Shown: positions 1 through 9,200 of the stretch, in pieces
Layout: each line of letters opens with the position of its first letter
How positions within the stretch are numbered: the first letter of the stretch is position 1
Source: Sulfurimonas sp.
GTDB taxonomy: Bacteria > Campylobacterota > Campylobacteria > Campylobacterales > Sulfurimonadaceae
Reading direction: 5' to 3'
Length of the DNA stretch: 34,846 nucleotides
Assembly (NCBI GenBank): GCA_027013295.1
Contig: JALUXP010000114.1
Coordinates: forward strand, 1 to 34,846
The notes under the pieces: model-generated
Database searches by the model: none
What the model was told of the DNA's origin: nothing
The model's input: the letters and a program-made list of their open reading frames with translations, nothing else
Made by a program: the position numbers and the translations under genes

Positions 1-1
1 T

Positions 2-739
2 TGTGCTTATGCTCAGAAGCATTATTTTGATGAGATAGAGACTATTGATATTTTAGATTGCAATGATGGTGACCATGGGTATCCATTTGCAACAAATTTT
101 AATCCAGAGATAAACCTTCGTGAGGTCTCAGCAAATGGTAGATACTGGGAAGATGGAGATTGGTTTACAACTAAACCGATGGAAGTGAAGATGGTTTGGG
201 ACTATCCAGAGGTAGGGGAGCGAGACTCTTACCTGCTCTATCATGAAGAGATGGAATCTTTAGTGAAGCATATAAAAGGATTAAAGAGAATCCGCTTTTT
301 TATGACCTTTGGGCAAAGTTATTTAACACACATGAATTGTTTACAAAATGTGGGAATGCTTGGTATAGAAGAGGTAGAGCATCAAGGGCAAAAGATAGTC
401 CCTCTTGAGTTTTTGAAGACCCTGCTTCCAGACCCTGCTTCTTTAGGCAGTAGAACAAAAGGTAAAACAAATATAGGTGTAGTTTGCAAGGGCTTAAAGG
501 ATGGTAAACAAAAGCAAATATACATTTATCAAGTGAGTGACCATGAAAAATGTTATGAAGAGGTAAAATCCCAAGCAGTCTCTTATACAACAGGTGTACC
601 TGCGATGATAGGGGCAAAGCTTATGCTTGAAGGAAAATGGCAAAAAGAAGGGGTATTTAACATAGAGGAGTTCAATCCAGACCTCTTTATGGATGAGTTG
701 AACGAACAGGGTCTTCCGTGGCAAATCAAAGAGTTCTAA
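2..739 (+). CDS. Carboxynorspermidine/carboxyspermidine dehydrogenase, 3' part (5' end outside window)
   Basis: The frame is open from the left edge and ends with TAA, giving about 245 C-terminal residues of a family that is usually near 400. The N-terminal NAD(P)-binding half is therefore missing. Visible segments such as GRYWEDGDWFTTKPMEV and LPDPASLGSRTKGKTNIG, and a C-terminal region ending in GLPWQIKEF, are typical of the saccharopine-dehydrogenase-like enzymes that condense aspartate semialdehyde with a diamine. In Campylobacterota this enzyme, with the following decarboxylase, makes spermidine through carboxyspermidine. One nucleotide separates it from nspC, so the two are surely co-transcribed. 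Family assignment is from recognition of the sequence and from the nspC neighbour. Substrate choice (putrescine or diaminopropane) cannot be told from sequence. Confidence 0.88.
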   Translation, partial: CAYAQKHYFDEIETIDILDCNDGDHGYPFATNFNPEINLREVSANGRYWEDGDWFTTKPMEVKMVWDYPEVGERDSYLLYHEEMESLVKHIKGLKRIRFFMTFGQSYLTHMNCLQNVGMLGIEEVEHQGQKIVPLEFLKTLLPDPASLGSRTKGKTNIGVVCKGLKDGKQKQIYIYQVSDHEKCYEEVKSQAVSYTTGVPAMIGAKLMLEGKWQKEGVFNIEEFNPDLFMDELNEQGLPWQIKEF

Positions 740-740
740 G

Positions 741-1871
741 ATGAAAACACCCTACTATCTTTGCGAAGAAAAACTTTTAGAGAACAATCTAAAAATCCTT
801 GCTTCCGTAAAAGAGAAGAGTGGAGCAAAAATCATCTTGGCACTCAAAGGTTTTGCTATGTGGGGTACATTTCCTTTAGTGGCAAAATACCTTGATGGGT
901 GTACAACGAGTGGACTTTATGAAGCCTATCTTGCTCAAGAAGAGTTTGTCAAATACAATAATAAAGCAGAAATTCATACCTATTCCCCTGCTTTTAGTGA
1001 TGATGAGATAGAAAAGATAGCACAGGTATCAGACCATATAGTATTTAATTCATCCACCCAACTAAAGCGTCACATAACGAAAGTAAAAGAGATCAATCCA
1101 ACTATAGATGTATCCCTTCGCATCAATCCTGAAATCTCATCTGCTCCAAAAGATATTTATAATCCTTGTGGTATCTACTCTCGACTTGGTACTACACTCC
1201 TAAATTTTGATGAAAATATCTTAAAATATTTAGATGGACTAAATTTTCATGCCTTATGTGAACAAAATGTAGATGCACTTGAAGAGGTTCTCCTCGTATT
1301 TGAGGCAAACTTTTCAAAATATTTTAAAAATCTAAAATATATCAATTTTGGAGGTGGACATCATATAACTAAAAAAGATTATGATGTAGAAAAGTTGATT
1401 AGGATCATAAAAAATTTTAGAGAAAAATACAATCTTGAAGTTTACCTAGAACCAGGAGAAGCAGTTGGTTGGGAGTCTGGCTATCTTGTGAGTAGTGTGC
1501 TTGATCTTATGCACAATGGGATTGATATAGCGATACTAGATACATCAGCAGAAGCTCATATGCCCGATACCTTGGCTATGCCATATCGGGCTGAGGTAAG
1601 AGGAGCAGGGCTTGCCAATGAGAAAAAATATACCTATAGATTAGGGGGAAATACTTGCTTGGCTGGAGATATCATGGGGGACTACTCTTTTGATAAGCCA
1701 TTGAAGATAGGTGATAAAGTGATATTTGAAGACCAGATTCACTACACTTTTGTGAAAAATACTACTTTCAATGGGATAAAACTTCCCTCATTAGTAATAT
1801 TGCGTAAAAATGGTAAAATGGAAATTGTAAAAGAGTTTGGCTATGAAGAGTACAAACAAAGATTGTCATAA
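741..1871 (+). CDS. nspC: Carboxynorspermidine/carboxyspermidine decarboxylase
   Basis: This 376-residue protein is a PLP-dependent fold-III (alanine racemase-like) decarboxylase that removes CO2 from carboxynorspermidine or carboxyspermidine to give norspermidine or spermidine. The PLP lysine is Lys36 in ILALKGFAMW. A glycine-rich phosphate-binding segment (FGGGHH) and the EPGEAVGW motif follow. The C-terminal GGNTCLAGD carries the cysteine expected in the active site of this decarboxylase family. Length is normal. The ATG sits one base after the stop of the partner dehydrogenase, and the product starts right at the fold with no targeting signal, so it is cytoplasmic. The gene pair is the standard spermidine pathway of Campylobacterota, which generally lack SpeD/SpeE. 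Confidence 0.93.
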   Translation: MKTPYYLCEEKLLENNLKILASVKEKSGAKIILALKGFAMWGTFPLVAKYLDGCTTSGLYEAYLAQEEFVKYNNKAEIHTYSPAFSDDEIEKIAQVSDHIVFNSSTQLKRHITKVKEINPTIDVSLRINPEISSAPKDIYNPCGIYSRLGTTLLNFDENILKYLDGLNFHALCEQNVDALEEVLLVFEANFSKYFKNLKYINFGGGHHITKKDYDVEKLIRIIKNFREKYNLEVYLEPGEAVGWESGYLVSSVLDLMHNGIDIAILDTSAEAHMPDTLAMPYRAEVRGAGLANEKKYTYRLGGNTCLAGDIMGDYSFDKPLKIGDKVIFEDQIHYTFVKNTTFNGIKLPSLVILRKNGKMEIVKEFGYEEYKQRLS

Positions 1872-1889
1872 AATTAAGGAGTAATTGTC

Positions 1890-2444
1890 ATGATAGAAGA
1901 TAAAGAGCGTTGGAATGAGAGACATGTCATAAGACCAATGTCAATGGATGCAAATAAAACTTTAGTAAAATATATAGAACATGCCAATGTTGGACAAGCT
2001 TTAGATGTAGCATGTGGTACAGGGCGTAATACCCATTTCTTGTGTGAGAAAGGTTTTGATGTAGATGCAGTAGATATCTCAGACTTCGCTTTAGGCAAAG
2101 TCAAAAATCATGCCCATGTCACAAAAGTAGAAGCTGATTTAGATACCTATAATATCACTCCAAATAAATATGACCTCATAGTAAATATGAACTACCTAAA
2201 TCGTCGTTTAACTTCACAAATGAAAGATGCTTTAAAAAAAGATGGCCTGCTCATCTTTGAAACATTTATAGTTGCACATGGAGAGTTTCAGATGCCAACG
2301 ACAAATCTAAACTATCTTTTACGCAAAAATGAGTTGCTGCATATGTTTATAGGTTTAGATATAATTTACTATGAAGAGAAGATAGAGGTTAATAGGCTAG
2401 GTGAAAGAGTCAAAATCGCTTCTCTTGTTGCAAAAAAGTCATAA
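1890..2444 (+). CDS. Class I SAM-dependent methyltransferase, small
   Basis: This 184-residue protein has a Rossmann methyltransferase core. Motif I is DVACGTGRN at residues 39-47, the ribose-binding acidic residue after strand beta-2 is probably Asp62 (VDISDFA), and the strand-4 region is KYDLIVNMNYLNR. It resembles the TehB/UbiE-like class-I enzymes but carries no feature that fixes the substrate. A clear Shine-Dalgarno (AAGGAG) precedes the ATG, which begins 18 nt after nspC, so it is probably the third gene of the polyamine operon. A role in polyamine metabolism is not implied. It is the last ordinary gene before the AT-rich restriction-modification pair. Confidence 0.75.
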   Translation: MIEDKERWNERHVIRPMSMDANKTLVKYIEHANVGQALDVACGTGRNTHFLCEKGFDVDAVDISDFALGKVKNHAHVTKVEADLDTYNITPNKYDLIVNMNYLNRRLTSQMKDALKKDGLLIFETFIVAHGEFQMPTTNLNYLLRKNELLHMFIGLDIIYYEEKIEVNRLGERVKIASLVAKKS

Positions 2445-2565
2445 AAAAGAGATAGATACTAGGTCTTTTATGAAAAAACTAGAAAAATATTGCAATTTGT
2501 CATATTTTAGTAAAATACTGCACCCCTTTGGATAGAATATAGATAGAAAGATTTTAGGATAGATA
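2445..2565 (+). promoter_or_regulatory. Intergenic region upstream of the restriction-modification genes
   Basis: This 121-nt gap separates the methyltransferase from the restriction-modification operon and must hold any promoter for it. A TAGAAT hexamer at 2533-2538 is the best -10-like match. No convincing -35 box lies at the right distance, which is common in Campylobacterota. AGGAT about 9 nt before the ATG acts as a weak ribosome-binding site. I see no C-box-like dyad of the kind that binds controller proteins, and no small regulator gene fits in the gap. Confidence 0.3.
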
Positions 2566-4479
2566 ATGGCAAAGAAAGAAGTGAAAACAGATTTGTGGGT
2601 ATATGAGCTTTTAAAAAAAGCTACTATTGATTTAGAACCTCAAGGTAGTACAATCTTAGAAATTGACAATGCTTTAAAAACTGCTTCAAAAAGCAAAACT
2701 AAAAATGTTGGTTTTCCCGAATATGTAGGAGTTGTAAAAGATTTTATATTAGTAATTGAAAATAAAGCAGATATCGCAAAACATATCAAATTAGATGATA
2801 AAGGTCTTGTGAGTACAACCGTAAAAGATACAAAAAATTATGCAATAAATGGTGCTTTATTTTATGCTAAACATTTAGCAAAAAACACAAGCTATAAAAA
2901 GATTATAGCTTTTGGCATAAGTGGTGATGAAAAAAAACATCGCATAAGCCCTCTTTATATTGATGAAACAGAATATTATAGAGAGTTGCCAGATGTAGAA
3001 TCTTTTATATCTTTTAATGAACAAAATATACAAGAATATTATATAAGAGAAATTTTAAAAGAAGAGACAGACAAAGACAAAGAATTATCTATAATTTTAA
3101 AAGATGCCTCTGACCTTCATGAAGATTTACGAAATTATGGAAATCTAAAAGATATAGATAAGCCTTTAATAGTATCTGGTATATTGTTAGCACTCCGTGA
3201 AGCAGAGTATAAAAATTTTTCTTTAGATGATTTAACAGCAGATGAGATTAATACTGATGGAGAAAAAATATTTAAAGCCATAGAATCAAATCTAAAAAGA
3301 TCAAAAGTTGCTCCAGAAGTTAAAAGAGATAAAATTATCTCTCAATTTTCTATTATTAAAGATACTCAAATTTTAAATGAGATGAACCAAACTCTTAAAA
3401 AAACACCACTTAAGCACTTTACCCAATTCTTATATGATAAGATTTACAAGAGTATAAAATATTCAAATTCATCCGAAGATTATCTAGGACGCTTTTACGG
3501 AGAGTTTATGTCTTATAGTGGTGGAGATGGACAAACCTTAGGTATAGTTTTAACCCCAAGACATATTACAGATCTATTTTGTGATTTAGTAGATATACAA
3601 GCTAATGATATAGTTTTAGACCCATGTGCTGGAACAGCAGGATTTTTGATAGCTTCTATGCATCATATGTTAAAACAAACCAATGATAACAACAGACAAA
3701 AAAATATAAAACAGAAACAACTTCATGGGTTGGAGTTGCAGCCTTATATGTTTACTATTGCTACAACCAATATGATTTTAAGAGGTGATGGCAAAAGCAA
3801 TCTCATTAATGAAGATTTTTTAAAGCAAGATCCTTTTAAATTGCAGTTAAAAGAAGCCAATATTGGCATGATGAATCCACCTTATTCACAAGGTTCTAAA
3901 AACAATGTAGATCTATATGAGATATCTTTTATAGAACATCTGTTAAATTCTATAACTGAGGGTGGCAAAGTTATTGTGATAGTCCCCCAATCAACAATGA
4001 CAGGTAAAACAAAAGAAGAACAATCTACCAAAGCCAATATTCTTAAGCATCACACATTAGAAGGTGTTGTCACATTAAACAAAGACACATTTTATGGTGT
4101 GGGTGTTATGCCTTGTATCGCTGTATTTACTGCAGGAGAAGCACATCCAAAAGAGAAGAAAAGTAAATTTATTGACTTTAGAGATGATGGATATAAAGTT
4201 GCTCCACATATTGGATTGATAGAAACAGAACAAGCAAAAGATAAAAAAGCTCATTTACTAGATGTTTGGTTTGATAGAATCGAGAGTGAAACTAAATTTT
4301 GCATAAAAACCACTATTGGTGCAGATGATGAGTGGTTGCATAGTTTTTACTACTTTAATGATGAAATTCCAATGGATGAAGAGTTTGAAAAAACGATAGC
4401 AGATTATTTAACTTTTGAATTTGCCATGATTATGCAAGATAGAGAGTATCTATTTGAGGATAATGAAGATGAAGCTTAA
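2566..4479 (+). CDS. BcgI-like restriction-modification subunit A: fused PD-(D/E)xK nuclease and N6-adenine methylase
   Basis: The 637-residue protein begins with a nuclease-like domain: Asp59 and the Glu65-Asn-Lys67 pair in DFILVIENK form a PD-(D/E)xK core, as in HsdR N-termini and BcgI A. A helical linker at about residues 150-320 follows. The methylase domain resembles HsdM: a motif X-like segment LGIVLTPRHITDLF starts near 325, motif I is DPCAGTAGF at 352-360, HGLEL lies near 387, and motif IV NPPY is at 437-440, the adenine-N6 class. A plain HsdM lacks the nuclease motif, so a Type IIB/IIG enzyme cleaving and modifying with one polypeptide is the better reading. Known BcgI A is about 72 kDa, close to this protein. 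The partner specificity gene overlaps its stop. Nuclease assignment by motif is inference. Confidence 0.8.
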   Translation: MAKKEVKTDLWVYELLKKATIDLEPQGSTILEIDNALKTASKSKTKNVGFPEYVGVVKDFILVIENKADIAKHIKLDDKGLVSTTVKDTKNYAINGALFYAKHLAKNTSYKKIIAFGISGDEKKHRISPLYIDETEYYRELPDVESFISFNEQNIQEYYIREILKEETDKDKELSIILKDASDLHEDLRNYGNLKDIDKPLIVSGILLALREAEYKNFSLDDLTADEINTDGEKIFKAIESNLKRSKVAPEVKRDKIISQFSIIKDTQILNEMNQTLKKTPLKHFTQFLYDKIYKSIKYSNSSEDYLGRFYGEFMSYSGGDGQTLGIVLTPRHITDLFCDLVDIQANDIVLDPCAGTAGFLIASMHHMLKQTNDNNRQKNIKQKQLHGLELQPYMFTIATTNMILRGDGKSNLINEDFLKQDPFKLQLKEANIGMMNPPYSQGSKNNVDLYEISFIEHLLNSITEGGKVIVIVPQSTMTGKTKEEQSTKANILKHHTLEGVVTLNKDTFYGVGVMPCIAVFTAGEAHPKEKKSKFIDFRDDGYKVAPHIGLIETEQAKDKKAHLLDVWFDRIESETKFCIKTTIGADDEWLHSFYYFNDEIPMDEEFEKTIADYLTFEFAMIMQDREYLFEDNEDEA

Positions 4480-5494
4480 TGATAGGGAGTGGAAAGAATT
4501 TTTTTTAGCCAAACTTGATTTTCAAAATTATCATGGAAAACGATTGATTAAAAATCATAGAATATACGGTAAAACTCCATTATTGACAGCAAAAGAGAAC
4601 AACAACGGTATTGCAGATTTTGTTAATAATAAAGAGATGAAAAAATTTAAAAATATTATTTCTGTTGATATGTTTGGTAATAGTTTTTATCATGATTATC
4701 TATGTTGTGGTGATGATAATATCTATTTTTTTGAAAACAATAATCTAACTAAATATCATAAATTGTTTATAACAACTATGATCAACCAAAATAAAAGAAA
4801 ATTTTCTTATGCAAAACAATTTAGACAGTCTAATGCAAATAGAACAATATTGATGTTACCAATTAAAAAGAATCAACCAGACTATCTATCTATGGAAAAT
4901 TATATAAAATCTATTGTTGAAAAAAAAGAGAAAAAGTATAAAGACTATATTGTTAAAATTCTAAAAAAACTTGAGTATAAAACAATAAAATCTTTAAAAG
5001 ATAAAAATTGGAAAGAGTTTTTTGTATCTGATATTTTTGATACTGTTCAAAGGGGGAAACGACTTACAAAAACAAAACAAATTAAGGGAGATATACCTTA
5101 TGTGTCTTCAACTGCTTTAAATAATGGAGTAGATAATTTTATAGGAAATGCCACTAATGTCAGAGTGTTTAATGGTTGTGTAACTATTGCAAATAGTGGA
5201 AGTGTTGGGGCTAGTTTTTATCATCCATATAGTTTTGTGGCAAGTGATCATGTAACACATTTACAACAAGAACATATGAGTGAGTATGTATATCTGTTTA
5301 TAACAACTTTAACAAATAGATTTAAACAAAAATATAATTTTAATAGAGAGATAAATGACAAAAGAGTATCAAAAGAAAAGATTATATTACCAGTAGATGA
5401 AAAAAGTAAGCCAGATTATGAGTATATGGAACAATATATGAAGAATATAAAGTATAAAAAAATTTCTCAATACATGAAGAAAAATCGAACCTAA
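4469..5494 (+). CDS. Specificity subunit (HsdS/BcgI B-like) with two target-recognition repeats
   Basis: I place the start at ATG 4469: GAGGA lies 8 nt upstream, whereas the longer frame opens with TTG at 4454 without a usable site. This gives 341 residues and an 11-nt overlap with subunit A, implying translational coupling. The protein is an internal duplication of about 173 residues. Each half opens with WKEFF (Trp8 and Trp181), has a GKRL or RGKRL segment, a central variable recognition domain with SFYHDY or SFYHPY, then LFITT and LP(I/V)..PDY..ME.Y. Lysine-rich helices near 150-175 and at the C-terminus are the spacer helices. Two half-domains predict a bipartite target. Base composition is very AT-rich (for example 11 G/C in the 60 bases from 4741). 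No separate hsdR is seen. Confidence 0.82.
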   Translation: MKLNDREWKEFFLAKLDFQNYHGKRLIKNHRIYGKTPLLTAKENNNGIADFVNNKEMKKFKNIISVDMFGNSFYHDYLCCGDDNIYFFENNNLTKYHKLFITTMINQNKRKFSYAKQFRQSNANRTILMLPIKKNQPDYLSMENYIKSIVEKKEKKYKDYIVKILKKLEYKTIKSLKDKNWKEFFVSDIFDTVQRGKRLTKTKQIKGDIPYVSSTALNNGVDNFIGNATNVRVFNGCVTIANSGSVGASFYHPYSFVASDHVTHLQQEHMSEYVYLFITTLTNRFKQKYNFNREINDKRVSKEKIILPVDEKSKPDYEYMEQYMKNIKYKKISQYMKKNRT

Positions 5495-5496
5495 AG

Positions 5497-6141
5497 TTAT
5501 AACCCCTCAAGTAAAATATACCAGATTCTCTCCACCTCTTTGTCAGACAAAAAAAGAGTTGATTTTGTTTCAAAAAGCTCTAAAAGGGCTTTTTGGTTGA
5601 TTCCATAAGTATGCGTGCAATGTTTGTGGGTTGGCAAAAATGCTCGAATGAGCGAGATATCTTCATCTGTTTTAAATGTTTCATGACATAAAAAACATTC
5701 CATCTGCGTATGAAGCCTCCCCTCATGCTCAAGAAGTTTCACATAAGACTCAATAGCAACTCTTTTAGGATTTTGTTGTGCCCAAATTTTTGAAGCATTG
5801 TCAATAAGTTCAAAATAAAAACTATCTACCTCATAAGCATCTTTGAGATGTTTATAAAAAAGGGAAACAAAATCTTGCCATAAACGAAGTAATTTATAAT
5901 CATTTATCCACTTGAAACCAATGTGTACTACATCTTTAAGTCTTGCTATTGTGCTTTTGGAAGAGCTCTCTTTTTCATAGTCAATTTTAAATGCAAGGTT
6001 GATGACACCATGTCTAGCCCCATAAAATCTATAAAGGGTATCTAAGTTATCTTTTGATAGAATTGTTACTATTAAGTCTTCATCTCTGACTTTATTGAGA
6101 TTAAGTATATATCCTTGCATATTTTGTTTCTTTTTCCCCAT
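5497..6141 (-). CDS. recO: Recombination protein RecO
   Basis: This 214-residue protein acts in RecFOR-type recombinational repair, where RecO binds DNA and SSB and helps load RecA. The N-terminal OB-fold start is MQGYILNLNKVRDEDLIV. A zinc-finger-like cluster appears as Cys149-x2-Cys152 with a His/Cys group around 172-175 (THKHC). The length matches Campylobacterota RecO proteins, shorter than the E. coli form. The ATG at 6141 is the first available, but the family normally begins at MQGYI, which would be ATG 6120; neither has a strong Shine-Dalgarno. A GATAAT box at 6164-6169 (minus strand) could be the -10. The stop lies 2 nt from the stop of the converging specificity-subunit gene. Confidence 0.85.
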   Translation of the reverse strand: MGKKKQNMQGYILNLNKVRDEDLIVTILSKDNLDTLYRFYGARHGVINLAFKIDYEKESSSKSTIARLKDVVHIGFKWINDYKLLRLWQDFVSLFYKHLKDAYEVDSFYFELIDNASKIWAQQNPKRVAIESYVKLLEHEGRLHTQMECFLCHETFKTDEDISLIRAFLPTHKHCTHTYGINQKALLELFETKSTLFLSDKEVERIWYILLEGL

Positions 6142-6171
6142 TTGATTAATTTATTTGAAAAATATTATCTA

Positions 6172-6205
6172 TATAATACCTCTTTAAACCTTTAGCGTGT
6201 ATAAT
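6172..6205 (+). promoter_or_regulatory. Candidate promoter(s) for gltBD
   Basis: Two perfect TATAAT hexamers lie on the plus strand at 6172-6177 and 6200-6205. The second is preceded by TG directly, giving TGTATAAT. They are 119 and 91 nt from the gltB ATG, leaving a long AT-rich leader. No clear -35 boxes are present, as usual in this phylum. I see no riboswitch fold or obvious regulator dyad in the leader. Confidence 0.45.
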
Positions 6206-6296
6206 ATAACACTTTGTCTCTAAATAGACTAAGTTTCTTTAAAAAGAGATTAAATATATAAAATATTTAGACAAATTTAAAAATTTAGGAGTTGTT

Positions 6297-9200
6297 ATGA
6301 CTAATAATTATGATTTATTGAGATCATTTAAAGATAACTGTGGTTTTGGGCTTGTTGCCAATATCAAAAATAAAGCATCTAAGAAGGTTTTAGACGATGC
6401 AGTTACAGCCTTAGAACGCATGATGCACCGTGGTGCGGTTGCTGCTGATGGTAAAACTGGTGATGGTAGTGGACTGTTGCTTTCTATGCCAGATGAGTTT
6501 TTAAGAAAGATAGCTTCGCAGAATGGTATTGAACTGCCAAAACAATATGCTGTTGCTTCTGTTTTTTCAAGAGACACAGCAGAAACCCAAGTGATAGAAG
6601 ATGTATGTGCGAGTAATGATCTTAAAGTGGTTCTTGTTCGAGATGTTCCTGTAGATACGAAAGCTCTTGGCGAACAAGCCCTAGTGTCTTTGCCAAATAT
6701 AGTTCAGGTATTTATAATACCAAACTCTATTATATCTACAGATAGATTTGATGCTCTGCTTTATCTCTCGCGTAAAGAGGTGGAGCATAAGTTAGTTTCT
6801 CATCGTGATTTTTATATCTCATCAATGAGCTCATCGGTTCTTTCATATAAGGGACTTGTTATGCCTACGCATATCAAAGAGTTCTATGTAGATTTGCAAG
6901 ATGAAGCATTTAAAATTTCATTTTCACTTTTTCATCAAAGATTTTCAACCAATACACTTCCAGAGTGGCGTTTGGCACAACCTTTTCGTTCGGTTGCACA
7001 TAATGGTGAGATAAATTCTGTCGAAGGAAATCGTTTTAATGTAGAGATCAAATCTGAATCTATAAAATCTGATATATTTACAGATGAAGAGATAGAAAAA
7101 ATTCTTCCTATCCTACAGCTTAACTCATCAGATAGTGCATCTGCAGATAACTTTTTTGAATTTCTTATTGTCAATGGTATGGACTTTTTCAAAGCTGTTC
7201 GTGCAGTTATACCATCTGCTTGGCAAAATTCTCCACATATGGATCCAGAGCTTCGTGCTTTTTATGAGTACCATTCAACAGTATTTGAAGCATGGGACGG
7301 ACCTGCAGCATTTTCAGTGACTGATGGTCGCTATATTGGTTGTGTCCTAGATAGAAATGGTCTTCGCCCTTCAAAATATATTATTACAAAAGACAACAAT
7401 CTCCTTATTGCTTCAGAGTATGGCGTAGTAGATATTGCAGAAGACAATATCAAAGAGCGTGGAAGACTTCAATCTGGAGAGATGCTAGGGCTTGACCTAA
7501 AATATGGAAAAATCCTTAAAAATAACGATATCAATGATTATTTAAAAAGTTCAAATCCATATATGAAATGGCTCAATGAGCATATGATATACCTACAAGA
7601 ACATGTTGAAGAGCAGTATATGTCTCAGTGTGATTTTGAAGGCAAAGATATAGTATCTCGTCAAAGGTATTTTAACATCACTCAAGAGATTATTGAGCAA
7701 GTGATAGAACCAATGATGAAAGATTCTAAAGAAGCAGTTGGCTCTATGGGTGATGATACACCACTTGCCGCTTTTTCAAACAAGCAAAGAAATTTTACTG
7801 ACTATTTTAAACAAAAATTTGCTCAAGTAACAAATCCACCGATTGATCCTATTCGTGAATCTGTTGTGATGAGTTTAAATACTGGTTTTGGTGAGGTTCA
7901 CAATATCCTCAACGAGATTCCAACTCATGCACATCGTCTCAAAGCGATAAGTCCTATTATTACCCGTGAAAAGTTAGATGTGCTAAAATCTTTCGGAGAT
8001 AAAAAATCACCTCGTTACCAAAGTTTTTATCACAACAAAACTTTCTCAACTGCGTATACAACAAACTTAGAGGAAGCCTTGCGACAATTAGTTGACTCTG
8101 TTGTTGAAGCTGTGCAAAATGATGGTGTCCGCATAGTGATTCTTGATGATATTGGTTTGAGTGAAGAAAATGTAGTTATTCCCATGGCAATGGCTATAGG
8201 TCGTTTAAATATCGCTCTCTCAAAAGAAAAAATTCGCCATTTAGTTTCTATGATAGCAGTAACTGGTGAGGTTGTGGATTCTCATTCTGCCGCGGTTCTC
8301 TTAGGTTATGGGGCAAGTGCTGTTTATCCAAATCTATTATTCGCAACCGTAATAGAGATATTGGAAAAATCAAAAATTATGCATTATGATTGTCATGAAG
8401 CACTAAAGTCTGTGCATACTGCACTCAACAGTGGACTTCTCAAAATCATGTCAAAAATGGGAATTGCAACGATAGCATCCTATAGAAATTCTGGTCTTTT
8501 TGATGTGATGGGTCTTAATGAAAGAATTGTCAAAGATTGTTTTGAATCATCTCACTGTGTTTTGAGTGGACTGACTTATGATGATATTGACCAAAGACTT
8601 AAAAAGTACAATAAACTAGCACACTCAAATACAGGGTTTAATAAGATTTTCCCACTCAACATTGGTGGATTTTATAAGTTTTACAATGGAGCAGAGCATC
8701 ATGACTTTGGACCATCAGTTATCCATGCGATTCATACTTGTGTTGAGAGTGGCAAGGTTGAAGACTATGTAAAACTTAGAGATATTGTCAATAAACGCGG
8801 ATTAAAATATATTCGTGATTTTTTTGAGATAAAATCTTCTCGAAAATCTATAGATATCTCTGAAGTAGAACCAAAAGAGGAGATATTTAAAAGATTTGCC
8901 TCAGCCGCTATGAGCCTTGGCTCAATCTCTCCCGAAGCACATGAAACTATTGCTATGGCAATGAACTCCATGGGTGCACAGTCAAACTCAGGTGAGGGTG
9001 GAGAAGATCCTGCTAGGTTTGATACGAACCGTGTCTCAAAAATAAAGCAAGTTGCATCGGGTAGATTTGGTGTGACTCCAGCGTATCTTAGAAGTGCTGA
9101 GGAGATTCAGATAAAAGTAGCACAAGGTGCAAAACCAGGTGAGGGAGGACAGCTTCCAGGTCATAAAGTAAGTGTTCTCATCGGTAAACTTCGCCATACC

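Noticed and set aside
2566-5494. Classical Type I (HsdRMS) system
   Set aside because: No translocase-type hsdR with helicase motifs is in the window, and the methylase subunit already carries a nuclease-like N-terminus.
6308-6577. Antisense frames inside gltB, uup, oadA and other large genes
   Set aside because: They lie wholly opposite conserved coding sequence, have no ribosome-binding sites and no recognisable motifs.
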